Origin: Myxococcus stipitatus
GTDB lineage: Bacteria; Myxococcota; Myxococcia; Myxococcales; Myxococcaceae
Assembly (NCBI RefSeq): GCF_037414475.1
Contig: NZ_CP147913.1
Span: forward strand, 5,578,001-5,642,000
Direction of reading: 5' to 3'
DNA length: 64,000 bases
Position 1 is the stretch's first letter; each line of letters begins with the position of its first letter. Of this stretch, positions 33,489-42,455 are shown one piece after another. Position numbers and translations under genes: made by a program. The notes beneath the pieces are model-generated. The model saw only the letters and a list, made by a program, of their open reading frames with translations, was not told the origin of the DNA and made no database searches.

Positions 33489-34240
33489 GCGAGGCGCAGG
33501 TGAAGACGCTGGGCGAGCGCCAGGCGTTCGCGCCGCTGTTGGCGGTGGAAGGCATCAAGGTCCACTACGGCGCCATCCAGGCCCTCAGGGGCGTGTCGCT
33601 GACGGTGGGCAAGGGCGAGATGGTGGCCCTCATCGGCGCCAACGGCGCGGGCAAGACGAGCACCCTGCGCGCGGTGAGCGGCATGCTCAAGGCGAGCGCG
33701 GGGCGCATCCACTTCGGTGGGCAGGACACCACGTCCCTCAAGGCGCATCAGTTGGTGCCCCGGGGCATGGCCCACGCTCCGGAAGGGCGCGGCATCTTCC
33801 CCAACCTCTCCGTGCTGGAGAACCTGGAGCTGGGCGCGTACCTGCGCCGGGACACGGCGGAGATTCGCGCGGACATGGAGAAGAACTTCGCGCTCTTCCC
33901 CGTGCTCAAGGAGCGGCGCAACCAGATGGCCGGGACGCTCTCGGGTGGAGAGCAGCAGATGCTCGCCATCGCCCGGGCGCTGCTCAGCCGGCCTCAGCTG
34001 CTGCTGTTGGATGAGCCTTCGCTGGGGCTCGCGCCGCAGGTGACGGAGACCATCTTCCGCACCCTGCGGGACGTGAATCAGGCCGGGGTCAGCGTGCTGC
34101 TCGTGGAGCAGAACGCGCACCTGGCGCTCAACTCCGCCCACTATGGCTATGTGCTGGAGACGGGCGAGGTGGTGATGGCGGGGCCGGGCAAGGCGCTCTT
34201 GGAGAGCGCCGAGGTTCGCCGCGCATATCTGGGCGAGTAG
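33485..34240 (+). CDS. livF: Branched-chain amino-acid ABC transporter ATPase LivF
   Basis: 251 residues; Walker A GANGAGKT, LivF-type Q-loop region APEGRGIFPNLSVLENLELG, signature LSGGEQQM, Walker B LLLLDEPSLGL, switch VEQNAHLAL. It completes the five-gene transporter (K-H-M-G-F order). The start overlaps livG by 4 bp. Confidence 0.95.
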   Translation: MSEAQVKTLGERQAFAPLLAVEGIKVHYGAIQALRGVSLTVGKGEMVALIGANGAGKTSTLRAVSGMLKASAGRIHFGGQDTTSLKAHQLVPRGMAHAPEGRGIFPNLSVLENLELGAYLRRDTAEIRADMEKNFALFPVLKERRNQMAGTLSGGEQQMLAIARALLSRPQLLLLDEPSLGLAPQVTETIFRTLRDVNQAGVSVLLVEQNAHLALNSAHYGYVLETGEVVMAGPGKALLESAEVRRAYLGE

Positions 34241-34246
34241 GCACGT

Positions 34247-34272
34247 GGAGGCCGGTGGATGCTCCGGCTTCC
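34247..34272 (+). terminator. Hairpin after livF
   Basis: GGAGGCCGG (34247-34255) and CCGGCTTCC (34264-34272) pair over 9 bp with one G.T wobble and an 8-nt loop, 6 bp after the livF stop. There is no T-tract. Just beyond is a small dyad TGTGA-ATG-TCACA (34280-34292) of unknown meaning. Confidence 0.45.
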
Positions 34273-34431
34273 AGAACATTGTGAATGTCACACCGTGGGT
34301 GCTTCGGGGTTCTTGATGACACCGGAAACTGGCGGGCGTGAGAATCTCGGGTAGTCAGAAGCGAAGCAGTTCGTCTAGCGTCGTCCGACGCACCGCGTTC
34401 ATCTCCCAAACTCCTACCAGGAAGCGCGCCC

Positions 34432-35238
34432 ATGTCTTTGTCGTCCCGCCTGCTTGCCTCGATTGCGGCACTCTCCCTGCTGGCCTCGGCGTGCGCCCAC
34501 CAGCAGAAGACCGAAGATTCCACCGGCTCCGGCTCGAACCAGGGAGCGTCCTCCACGGTGGAGGAGCTTCCGCATGAAGGCGGCGGCGAAGCGGGCGCGG
34601 CGGGACAGCCCGCGGCGGCTCAGCTCACCCAGGTGAGCGAGGACGGCTTCAACGTCAAGATGCCGGGCCAGCCCCAGGTGCAGCGCCAGAAGGTGACCAT
34701 CCCCGCGGGCGAGGTCTCCACGGCGGCGTACTCGCTGCAGACGCCCGAAGGTGTCATCTACTCCATCAGCACCGCGGACTACCCGGAGAAGATTGTCGCC
34801 AGCCGCCCCCCCGAGGCGTTCCTGAACGAGGGCCGCGACGGCCTGGCCAACCAGCTCAAGGGCACGGTCAGCAACGAGGAGACCATCACGCTGGATGGCT
34901 ACCCCGGCAAGTCCTACACGGTGTCGTCGCAGAACGGTGAGCTGCGCGCGCGCAACTACCTGGTGGGGCCGCGCCTCTACACCATGATTGTCCTCTACAA
35001 CCCGAGCATCGGCGCGCCGGCGGCGGAGGACTTCCTGGGCTCGCTGCAGCTGGTGAATCCGCCCCCCGCGATTCCTCGCGCGGGCTCCACGCCTCCCGCC
35101 GGTGCGGCGCCCGCCGCGCCCGCCACGGGTGACGCGGCCGCGGCTCAGCCCGCCGCTCCCGCCGCCGAGACGGCCGCTCCCGCCGCGCCCGCGGACACGG
35201 CGGCTCCGGCCACGCCCGCGCGTCGCCGCAAGAAGTAA
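34432..35238 (+). CDS. Secreted lipoprotein with Ala/Pro-rich tail, function unknown
   Basis: 268 residues. Signal peptide ending LLASAC then AHQQ; residues ~60-205 form a single compact beta-rich domain (DGFNVKMPGQPQVQRQKVTI, GYPGKSYTVSSQNGELRARNY, GPRLYTMIVLYNP) reminiscent of small periplasmic beta-domain proteins. The C-terminal ~60 residues are low-complexity Ala/Pro repeats ending RRRKK. The domain is not one I can name. Tandem hairpins follow at 35258-35331, so it is probably a monocistronic gene. Confidence 0.75.
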   Translation: MSLSSRLLASIAALSLLASACAHQQKTEDSTGSGSNQGASSTVEELPHEGGGEAGAAGQPAAAQLTQVSEDGFNVKMPGQPQVQRQKVTIPAGEVSTAAYSLQTPEGVIYSISTADYPEKIVASRPPEAFLNEGRDGLANQLKGTVSNEETITLDGYPGKSYTVSSQNGELRARNYLVGPRLYTMIVLYNPSIGAPAAEDFLGSLQLVNPPPAIPRAGSTPPAGAAPAAPATGDAAAAQPAAPAAETAAPAAPADTAAPATPARRRKK

Positions 35239-35257
35239 CCCGTTCATCAGTCCGGCT

Positions 35258-35331
35258 CGGGTGCGTGCCCTGTTGTGTTGAGCATGCACCCGAGGACAGG
35301 CGCCCCGTTCAGTTGAGACGGATGGGGCGCC
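35258..35331 (+). terminator. Two tandem hairpins after the lipoprotein gene
   Basis: First stem: CGGGTGCGTG (35258-35267) with CATGCACCCG (35283-35292), one mismatch. Second: GGCGCCCC (35299-35306) with GGGGCGCC (35324-35331), perfect. They are consistent with termination, though T-runs are absent. Confidence 0.55.
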
Positions 35332-35401
35332 GTCGGAGAGTGCGGCGGCTTCCCTTCCGTCGTTGCGGCCCCCAGTTTCCCCTCAGGCGGTAGGGGGATT
35401 C

Positions 35402-37624
35402 ATGACGGGGCTGGTTGGGGCCTTGCTCGCCACGGTGTTGGCGACAGGGGGCTCGGTGCTGGTTCCGGTGAGCGGGGGCAATGCCCTCACGCTCCCGGCG
35501 CAGCGCCACATTGTTCTCATCGACAGAGGGGGAGGGCGTCCTCCCAGCCTGCTCGTCGCCATCCAGCACGGAGGCGTGGGGGGCAAGGGGCTGGTGTTGT
35601 ACCGCTCCGAGGACGGGCTGCGCACCGTGAGGCGTGTCGGTGACGTGCAGCCGGACTTTACGCACACGGACCGGGCGGAGCTCCTGGCGGTGGGGCGGGA
35701 CGTGGCGCTCGTCTATTCCTACGAGGGGCCCCAGTGGATGCCCTCGTGGCGCCACGACGTATGGTTCCAGTGGTGGCGCTACCAGGCGGGCTCGGACACG
35801 TGGACGCCGGAGCCCGCGGTGCGTGTGCTGGACGCGGCGAATGACAGCACGGGGTTCTCGCGGGCGCTGCTGGCGCGGGACTCGGTGGGCCGCTTGTGGG
35901 TGCAGGCCTTTCGCTGGGAGCCGGATGGAGGCTCCAGCGCGATGATGGTGGTGTCCACCGATGGCGCCCAGAGCTTCGGGGAGCCGCGGGTGCTGGACAA
36001 GGTGCGCCGGCGGGGGGGCGGCCGGCTGTTGAGCGTGGGGACGAAGCTCGTCTTCGTCTATGCGATGCATGACGGCTTCGTGCCCACGCGCATGCGCTTG
36101 CGTGACGACTCGGACCCGGTGGGCACGTGGGCTCCCGTGCGCGAGGCGTTCCCCGATGGCATCTACCATGGCGCGGCGCTGAGCGCGGTGGCGGATGGCC
36201 GCGGCGGCATGCACCTCATCTACAAGGACGAACAGGAGCGGCTCTATCACCGGCGCTTCGATGGGACGTCCTTCGGGCCTCGCACGCTGGTGGAGGGCAC
36301 TCCGGACTGGGCGCTCCAGGCGGCTGTCACGCGCATGGGTGACACGCTGTACATCTTCTACAACCGCATGCGGGTGCTCAATCAGCATTACGAGCTGCGC
36401 GTGAGGACGCTGTCCGCGGATGGGCGATTGGGGCCGTCGGTGCTGCTGGATGGGGATGTGACGTTCAAGGGTTATCCCAACGCCGTGGATGTGTTGCCGG
36501 TGGGCAGCGGCGAGGTGTCTTGTTTGTATGGAGAGACTCCGGACGCGGGCTCTCGAGGCACCGTGTCGAGGGTGACGCTGTCGCTCGACGAGGAGCCGCC
36601 GAGGGAGCCGTTCGCGCTGGAGCTCGTGAGCTCCAACTCGAGCCAGGAGCTGCTCGCGGTGGATGGCGCCGGCACGTTGTATGGATTGGCGGCGGGAGGG
36701 GACCGCACGCGGCTCTTGGCGAGCACGGATGGAGGGCGCACCTTCGAGGCGCGAGGGCGCGGGTTCGGGAGTCTGTGGACGGTGTCGGCGATGCCTGGCG
36801 GCACGCTGATGTCGGTGGTGAGCTCGACGGGGGAGTACTTCCTCCAGCGCTCCACGGATGGCGGGCGGACATGGAAGGACCGGGTGGCCCTGGGCAACTA
36901 CCGGGCGATGGGGCCGCGCAGCTTCGCGTCGCTGGGGGACACGTGGTTCTTCCTCGAGTACCAGACGTTCACGTCGTCCTCGGTCCCCCTGAGGTTGTGG
37001 GTGAGCACGGATGAAGGGGCTCACTGGTCGGTCCGCTCCACGCTGACGGCGCACCGGCATGGCTATGCGCTGGTCGCCGACCCGGCGAGGGGCGTGTTGT
37101 GGGCGCTGACGGGCAGCAGCATGGCGCAGGCGGCGGTGCTGCGGTCCACGGATGGGGGGCGGACGTGGAGCACGCTGCTTCAGGGCTACCGCGCGAATGC
37201 GATGGCGGGGGAGGTGCTGCCGGATGGGTCGCTGCTCGTGGGCCAGTCGACGTTGTACGAGCCCGAGCATCCGAAGCTGTTGCGTGTGACGCCGGAGGGA
37301 CAGGTGAGCACGGTGCGTGAGCTGCCGGGGCCGGCGTCCTCGTTGGTCTCCGTGCCTGGGTGGGGATGGGTGTTGGGGACCGCGTGGTCCAGCACGGGGG
37401 ATGTGCACGCGCCGGGGGATATCTCCGCGAGGCTCTTCACGAGCGGAGATGCCGAGTCCTGGTGGGATGCGCGGAGATACGAGCGGCAGGAGGGGGAGCC
37501 GGGGCTTGCGCGCGTGGATGTGTGGGGTGTGTTGCCCACGGGGGAGCTGGTGGTGCGCGTGGAGAACCTGAGCGGCTTCGGGAGCGAGGGGAAGGGGTTT
37601 CAGGTGCTGCGCATCCAGCGCTGA
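35402..37624 (+). CDS. Secreted BNR/Asp-box beta-propeller (sialidase-like) protein
   Basis: 740 residues from ATG 35402, after a GGGGG stretch. An N-terminal signal peptide (MTGLVGALLATVLATGGSVL...) precedes a long beta-propeller with at least five Asp-box-like motifs (STDGAQSFG, STDGGRTFE, STDGGRTWKD, STDEGAHWS, STDGGRTWS). No catalytic sialidase Arg triad or Glu/Tyr pair is obvious, so it may be a binding scaffold rather than an enzyme. It is followed by the methyltransferase gene after 57 bp. Confidence 0.75.
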   Translation: MTGLVGALLATVLATGGSVLVPVSGGNALTLPAQRHIVLIDRGGGRPPSLLVAIQHGGVGGKGLVLYRSEDGLRTVRRVGDVQPDFTHTDRAELLAVGRDVALVYSYEGPQWMPSWRHDVWFQWWRYQAGSDTWTPEPAVRVLDAANDSTGFSRALLARDSVGRLWVQAFRWEPDGGSSAMMVVSTDGAQSFGEPRVLDKVRRRGGGRLLSVGTKLVFVYAMHDGFVPTRMRLRDDSDPVGTWAPVREAFPDGIYHGAALSAVADGRGGMHLIYKDEQERLYHRRFDGTSFGPRTLVEGTPDWALQAAVTRMGDTLYIFYNRMRVLNQHYELRVRTLSADGRLGPSVLLDGDVTFKGYPNAVDVLPVGSGEVSCLYGETPDAGSRGTVSRVTLSLDEEPPREPFALELVSSNSSQELLAVDGAGTLYGLAAGGDRTRLLASTDGGRTFEARGRGFGSLWTVSAMPGGTLMSVVSSTGEYFLQRSTDGGRTWKDRVALGNYRAMGPRSFASLGDTWFFLEYQTFTSSSVPLRLWVSTDEGAHWSVRSTLTAHRHGYALVADPARGVLWALTGSSMAQAAVLRSTDGGRTWSTLLQGYRANAMAGEVLPDGSLLVGQSTLYEPEHPKLLRVTPEGQVSTVRELPGPASSLVSVPGWGWVLGTAWSSTGDVHAPGDISARLFTSGDAESWWDARRYERQEGEPGLARVDVWGVLPTGELVVRVENLSGFGSEGKGFQVLRIQR

Positions 37625-37681
37625 GTGAGGGCCTGGGTTACACAGGGATGCGCGGTGCGAGCGCGCCGCGGGGAGGCTGGC

Positions 37682-38449
37682 ATGTGGGACCCGACGCAGT
37701 ACACGCGCTTCCGGGACGAGCGGAAGCGGCCGTTCTTCGAGCTGCTGTCTCGCGTGGATGTGGAAGCGCCCAGGCAGGTGGCGGACCTGGGCTGCGGGAC
37801 GGGGGATTTGACGCGGGTGCTGGCCGAGCGATGGCCAGACGCGGCGGTGTACGGGGTGGATTCGTCGGCGGAGATGGTGGAGGAGGCGCGTCGCCGTCCG
37901 GCGTCCGAGCGTGTGCGGTTCGAGGTGGGGGATTTGGCGGGGTGGATGCCGCCCGAGCCGCTGGAGGTGTTGGTGTCGAACGCGGCGCTGCACTGGGTGC
38001 CGGACCATGCGGCGTTGATGGAGAAGCTGGTGGCGAAGCTGGCGCCGAGCGCGGTGCTGGCGTTCCAGGTGCCGGCCAACTTCGAGGCGGCGTCACACCG
38101 GTTGGTGGATGAGGTGCGGAGACTGCCGCGCTTCGCGCCGAAGCTGGGCGCGGGGCGGGCGCGGCCGGTGGAGACGCTGGAGCGGTATGAGTCGTTGCTC
38201 GCGGGCCTGGGGATGACGGTGGATGCGTGGGAGACCACGTATCTGCACCTGCTGCCGGGCGAGGACGCGGTGCTCCAGTGGCTCCTGGGGACGACGCTGC
38301 GGCCCGTGCTGGCGGCGTTGGGCGCGGAGGAGGGGCGGGCGTTCGTGGAGGAGTTGGGGCCGCGTCTGCGGCAGGCGTACCCCGCTCATGCGCGGGGTAC
38401 GCCGTTCCTGTTCACCCGCCGCTTCGTGGTGGCGCGGCGGGGGAGGTGA
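37682..38449 (+). CDS. tam: Trans-aconitate 2-methyltransferase-like SAM methyltransferase
   Basis: 255 residues from ATG 37682, preceded by GGGGAGG. Starts MWDPTQYTRFRDERKRPFFE like Tam, with SAM motif I VADLGCGTGDLT, motif II YGVDSSAEMVEEA, and SNAALHWVPDH. E. coli Tam is 252 residues and methylates trans-aconitate. The length and motifs fit, but related class I methyltransferases with other substrates exist. It is convergent with the MopE-like gene, with 9 bp between the stops. Confidence 0.85.
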   Translation: MWDPTQYTRFRDERKRPFFELLSRVDVEAPRQVADLGCGTGDLTRVLAERWPDAAVYGVDSSAEMVEEARRRPASERVRFEVGDLAGWMPPEPLEVLVSNAALHWVPDHAALMEKLVAKLAPSAVLAFQVPANFEAASHRLVDEVRRLPRFAPKLGAGRARPVETLERYESLLAGLGMTVDAWETTYLHLLPGEDAVLQWLLGTTLRPVLAALGAEEGRAFVEELGPRLRQAYPAHARGTPFLFTRRFVVARRGR

Positions 38450-38458
38450 GACAGAGGG

Positions 38459-40516
38459 CTACGGCCAGGCGGGCCAGCGGACGATGCGCCCTCCCGTACC
38501 CACGGCCCAGATATCATCCGGGCCGGTGCCGGTGATGTCATTGAGCCGGCCGCCGCCGTTGTAGACCTTGGTCCAGTTCTGACCATCGAACCGGTAGACG
38601 TGGCCATTGGTGCAGGTGGCGTAGGCGGAGTTCGCACCGAAGGCGATGACCGAGGTCAGGTTGTGTTGGTCCGCATGCCTGTTCAATGCGACCCACTGTG
38701 TCCCGTTGGTCTTCCTGAACACGGTGCCTGCGTCGCCCACCGCGAATGCAACCTTGTCATTGACGGCCCACACCCCGCGGAGTCGATCCCCGGATGGCAC
38801 CGTCTCTGAGTTCCAGAGTTTTGTAGCGGGGTCGTAGCGATAGACGCGAGCGCGTGGATTGCTGTTGGCACCTCCTACCACCAACACGTGGTCTGGGCTG
38901 TGCGCGTGGGCGTCGAAGATGTCGGTGGGGGCGTTGTTCGCGTTGTTGTAGGTAGGGGGCCCCGTGCCGCTCCACGTGAATGCCGCACCAACGCCCGATG
39001 CGGAACTCGCCGAGGCACCGTAGAAGGAGAGGACATTGTTCGTCCTCAGGCCCACCAGTCCAAAGATCTCCAAGTTGCTGTCGTGGACAACGACGCAGTT
39101 CGTGGCGTTCTGGGGCAGGTAGCCATAGATGCCGCCTGCGCTGCCGAGCCATGCACGGCCATCTGTGGGGTCGCTCCAGACACTGTTCCACGCAGTGCCG
39201 GACATGAGGGTGGTGCTGCCGCAATTGGTGCTCGTGATGACGGTGAATGTCGTCTCGGGGAAGGTCATTCGCGCACGGCGATTGCTGGCGCCTGTGACCC
39301 AGATACCCCCCGTGGTCTTCGTGCCCCATGAAGAGGCGGAGAGCCAGTCACTGGAGCCCTCCGTTTTCGGGACCCAACTCGGGGCTGCACCACCAGGGCA
39401 CTGAGCGGCGGTCTCCTTCTGGCCGTTACAGTCGTTGTCCAGGTCGTCGCAAATCTCGGTGGCGCCAGGATAGGTGTACGGATTCCCATCGTCGCAATCG
39501 CCCGTTTGCTGGACGTAGGACCCCGCGGGCTTCACGCAAGACTCGACGAAAGTGGCCCCGCCGTATCCGTCACTGTCCTCGTCCAGGTACCACTTGGGCG
39601 GAGCGGGCGTCACACAGTCGAGGCTCCGCTTGTCGGCGCTGCACTGGTTGGTGCCCTCGCACTGACTCGTCAGGTTCGTGCAGGTCATGCCCTTGGTGGG
39701 GAAGGCCTCATCGTCGGCGCCGTCGCAGTTGGTGTCCTCGCCATCGCAGAGGTCCTGGGTCCCCGGGTTGATGCTGAACACGTCATCCCGGCAGTCCGTC
39801 GCCGGCCCGTTGGTGAACCCCGAAGGAATGGCGCTGCAGATGATGCGGCCTTGCGACCCCTTGCTGCCGTAGCCGTCCCCATCCGCATCCGGATACACCG
39901 TCACCGTGGACGGCGAATGGCAGTACACGGCCTGGGTCTCCGTGTTGCAGCGAGAGACTCCCTTGCAGTCGGCGGACACGTCGCACGCCTGTTCCAGCTT
40001 GAAGTACTCCGCATCGGAGACACCGTCACAGTTGTCGTCCTCTTCGTTGCAGAGCTCTTCCGCGTCCGGGTGGATCTTCTCGTTGTTGTCCTTGCAGTCC
40101 GAGCCGCCGGTGGCCACATCAACGAAGCCATCCTTGTCCGCGTCCCGGGCCTGCAGGTTCAGCGTGACGGGCTGCACGGTGTTGTTGGCCACCGTCACGC
40201 GTCCGGAGGCGCTGACGACTTCCTTGCTGTCGCAGGACGCCTTCTCGAAGGCGGTGGCCTTCACGTCCAGGTCCGCGCCCCAATCCGAGGGGGGAACCAC
40301 GCCGACCAGCATGGTGCCGCCAACCCCGGCTTCGCCTTTGATTTCCGTGAGGTCCTGGACCCGTGACTGGCCGCTGGCCGTATCCGTGACCTGTACTCGC
40401 AGGCAGCCCGGCCGGAACTCGGTGTAGTTCACCACAACCTTCACCGCACCCTGAGTCTCCGCCTTCTTGCAGCCAGCGAGGACGAGGAGGGGGAGCACGA
40501 ACAAGAGGCGTCGCAT
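38459..40516 (-). CDS. Secreted lipoprotein with MopE-type metal-binding repeats
   Basis: 685 residues: signal peptide ending LVLAGC, an N-terminal beta domain, then three repeats of the D-C-x-D ... P-x-A/T-x-x-x-C ... D-x-N-C-D/N-G pattern (about residues 138-365) typical of the putative metal-binding PF11617/MopE-like motif. A ~300-residue C-terminal domain with WD/RCC1-like strands (GDAGTVFRKTNGTQWVA, GTGPDDIWAVGTGGRIVRW) follows. MopE-like proteins bind Cu/Ca and sit on the cell surface. Third-position GC is visibly lower over much of the last third than in neighbouring genes, which may mean lineage-specific or acquired sequence. Confidence 0.8.
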   Translation of the reverse strand: MRRLLFVLPLLVLAGCKKAETQGAVKVVVNYTEFRPGCLRVQVTDTASGQSRVQDLTEIKGEAGVGGTMLVGVVPPSDWGADLDVKATAFEKASCDSKEVVSASGRVTVANNTVQPVTLNLQARDADKDGFVDVATGGSDCKDNNEKIHPDAEELCNEEDDNCDGVSDAEYFKLEQACDVSADCKGVSRCNTETQAVYCHSPSTVTVYPDADGDGYGSKGSQGRIICSAIPSGFTNGPATDCRDDVFSINPGTQDLCDGEDTNCDGADDEAFPTKGMTCTNLTSQCEGTNQCSADKRSLDCVTPAPPKWYLDEDSDGYGGATFVESCVKPAGSYVQQTGDCDDGNPYTYPGATEICDDLDNDCNGQKETAAQCPGGAAPSWVPKTEGSSDWLSASSWGTKTTGGIWVTGASNRRARMTFPETTFTVITSTNCGSTTLMSGTAWNSVWSDPTDGRAWLGSAGGIYGYLPQNATNCVVVHDSNLEIFGLVGLRTNNVLSFYGASASSASGVGAAFTWSGTGPPTYNNANNAPTDIFDAHAHSPDHVLVVGGANSNPRARVYRYDPATKLWNSETVPSGDRLRGVWAVNDKVAFAVGDAGTVFRKTNGTQWVALNRHADQHNLTSVIAFGANSAYATCTNGHVYRFDGQNWTKVYNGGGRLNDITGTGPDDIWAVGTGGRIVRWPAWP

Positions 40517-40607
40517 GCCGCGACTCTACCCGGGCTCCGCCATCAAGCTCACCTCCCGAGAGTCGGGGTTGGATACACCCCCGGAATATGCACGACGCGG
40601 TGTGTAG

Positions 40608-41225
40608 CTACCGTGCGTCCGGGAAATCCGAGTGAACCACTGCGAACCGGTCATCCCGGGCGAGGCTCGCGGGGGTCACCAGCTCCAGGTCCAGGGGGAC
40701 CTGGGGGCCGTAGCGCTCACGCATCTGCTGTTTCAGTCCCGAGACATCGAGCGAGCCCAGCCGCTCCATCTTCCCGTACTCCACGCCCGCGCCCTTGATG
40801 TACGCCTTGCGCACCAGCTCCGAGCAATACATCGCCTCGTCGCCCCAGCCGAAGTGCCAGTCATAGGGCTTGCCCAGGTGGGTCTTCGCGGCGGCCAGGG
40901 CGCGCTGTTTCTTCTCGGCGTCCAGCGTCCGCGGGCGCAGCACCAGGATGTGGCCCTTGACCCCACGCGCCTTCCACTTCGTGAAGGGGATGCGCTGCAC
41001 GGGCTGCACCGCTTCGACGACGAAGACCCCCTTGGAGGTGACTTCCACCAGGCCCACATGAGACAGCAGGCTGTGTGTGGCCGCCTGGATGGCCTGGGAC
41101 TGCCGGGAGCGCGAGGTGTGCAACACCACGTCTCCTGTCTCAAGCCTCGACTCCAATGAGGCCCGTGGCGCCGCGACCGCGGCGAGTCCCCACAACCACA
41201 TTCCCAGCACCAATACCCCACGCAT
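40608..41225 (-). CDS. Secreted YiiX-like NlpC/P60-type cysteine peptidase
   Basis: 205 residues with a short signal peptide (MRGVLVLGMWLWGLAAVAAP). Contains GDVVLHTSRSRQSQAIQAAT, SHVGLV with His56, and YDWHFGW...MYCSELV with Cys134. This is the permuted papain-fold order (His before Cys) of YiiX/LRAT-like hydrolases. It may act on peptidoglycan, lipids or thioesters in the periplasm; the substrate is unknown. No neighbour suggests a specific partner. Confidence 0.8.
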   Translation of the reverse strand: MRGVLVLGMWLWGLAAVAAPRASLESRLETGDVVLHTSRSRQSQAIQAATHSLLSHVGLVEVTSKGVFVVEAVQPVQRIPFTKWKARGVKGHILVLRPRTLDAEKKQRALAAAKTHLGKPYDWHFGWGDEAMYCSELVRKAYIKGAGVEYGKMERLGSLDVSGLKQQMRERYGPQVPLDLELVTPASLARDDRFAVVHSDFPDAR

Positions 41226-41317
41226 GGGCTTCGTCCTTTCCAGCGGTTACCTCACTCACCGGAGGTCAGTGCAGTCGGGATGCCATACCGACTCCATGGG
41301 TCCGGGTGGCGTGTTTC

Positions 41318-41872
41318 TCATCGCTCGCGAGAGAGGGAAACCTCCGCTACGGAGAGGTACTGGGGGCCCTGGCTCTCGAAGAGGATGAGGCGGTCCACGA
41401 GTCCCTCGCCCAGCGTCTGTCCCTTCAGGGCATCCACGCATTTGAGGAATGACGGCTCGCCCCGGGACTCCTTGCTCCGCGCCAACGTCAGGTGCGGCGC
41501 GTACTCGTGGAAGTCGGGTTCGAAACCCAGGGGGCGCAACTGCGCCGCTGTATCGGCTTGCAGCGCCTTGAGGGCCTCGGTGTCTCCCTGGACATCGGCC
41601 CAGAGCACTCGAGGGTGCGTGGGTGGACCGAAGGTGCCACCTTCGCCCACGGACAAGGTGAAGGGCGCGTGCCGCGGGCCCACGGATTCGAGGGCCTCGC
41701 GGATGGCGGGGAGCCGGTCCGACGTCACCTCGCCCAGGAACACCAGCGTGAGGTGCAGGCCCTCCACGCGGACGAAGCGGGCGGTGCTCGCCAGCGAGCG
41801 CAGCGGCTTCATCGCGGTGGAGACGCGGGCCTCGATGTCGGCTCCCAGCGTGACAGCGGTGAACAGTCGCAT
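41318..41872 (-). CDS. thpR: RNA 2',3'-cyclic phosphodiesterase
   Basis: 184 residues with the two HxTx motifs that define the 2H phosphoesterase family: His40-Leu-Thr (GLHLTLVFLGEV) and His127-Leu-Thr (PHLTLARSK). The length matches LigT/ThpR, which open 2',3'-cyclic phosphates on RNA or tRNA halves. It follows the membrane YdjM-like gene on the same strand by 3 bp and is probably co-transcribed with it. Confidence 0.92.
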   Translation of the reverse strand: MRLFTAVTLGADIEARVSTAMKPLRSLASTARFVRVEGLHLTLVFLGEVTSDRLPAIREALESVGPRHAPFTLSVGEGGTFGPPTHPRVLWADVQGDTEALKALQADTAAQLRPLGFEPDFHEYAPHLTLARSKESRGEPSFLKCVDALKGQTLGEGLVDRLILFESQGPQYLSVAEVSLSRER

Positions 41873-41875
41873 GAC

Positions 41876-42400
41876 TCAGCGCCTCGTCGCGGACTTGCGG
41901 GGCCAGAGTGCGTAGGCCCAGAAGGGGATGAACGCGAGCAGCTCCACGCCGACGACATACAGCCCTCGCGGCGACAGCATGCCCGCGCCGATGGGGGACA
42001 CGGGCAGCGGTTGGACGGGGGCGAACACGCGGGCGTTCGAGAACGGCCACAACAGCGCCGCGCCCAATCCGCCGTCGGTGAGTGAGTCGAGCAGCCCGTG
42101 GCTCGCCACCGCGAGGAACGCCAGTGCGCCCCAGCGCAGGGGCGGCGCGGAGGCCCACTTCGCCGCCAGCGCCACGAGGAGCGCCACGCCCGCGGCGAAG
42201 ACGAACGAGTGCGACGCCCCTCGATGTCCCCACGGCGCCGAGTACGGAATGCGGAACACGAAGGCCACCACGTCCGCGTCGGGAAGCAGGGCGAGGGCCG
42301 CGAAGAACACCATGGAGGCAATCCGCCGGCGGGTCGACCCGTCGCCTGCCTCGTACCGCCCCAACGCCAGACCCACCGCCGCGTGACCGATGCTCGCCAT
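41876..42400 (-). CDS. YdjM-family (DUF457) membrane-bound metal-dependent hydrolase
   Basis: 174 residues from ATG 42398-42400 with GGAGAAGAG just upstream. Starts MASIGHAAVGLALGRY and carries the family's metal residues: LLPDADVV, HRGASHSFVF and SHGLLDSLTDGG. Four to five membrane helices. The family is annotated as LexA-regulated inner-membrane hydrolase in E. coli; the substrate is unknown. Immediately precedes thpR. Confidence 0.85.
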   Translation of the reverse strand: MASIGHAAVGLALGRYEAGDGSTRRRIASMVFFAALALLPDADVVAFVFRIPYSAPWGHRGASHSFVFAAGVALLVALAAKWASAPPLRWGALAFLAVASHGLLDSLTDGGLGAALLWPFSNARVFAPVQPLPVSPIGAGMLSPRGLYVVGVELLAFIPFWAYALWPRKSATRR

Positions 42401-42455
42401 CTCTTCTCCGGAGCGAAGGATATATCGCACCGGCCCGCGGTGGCGGTGACGCGCG

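Noticed and set aside
34280..34292. CRP-like site TGTGA-ATG-TCACA
   Set aside because: The spacer is 3 bp, not the 6 bp of CRP sites; no promoter nearby fits.
35309..38008. 899-residue minus-strand ORF
   Set aside because: Arg/His/Pro-rich antisense shadow of the BNR protein and methyltransferase; no signal or domain.
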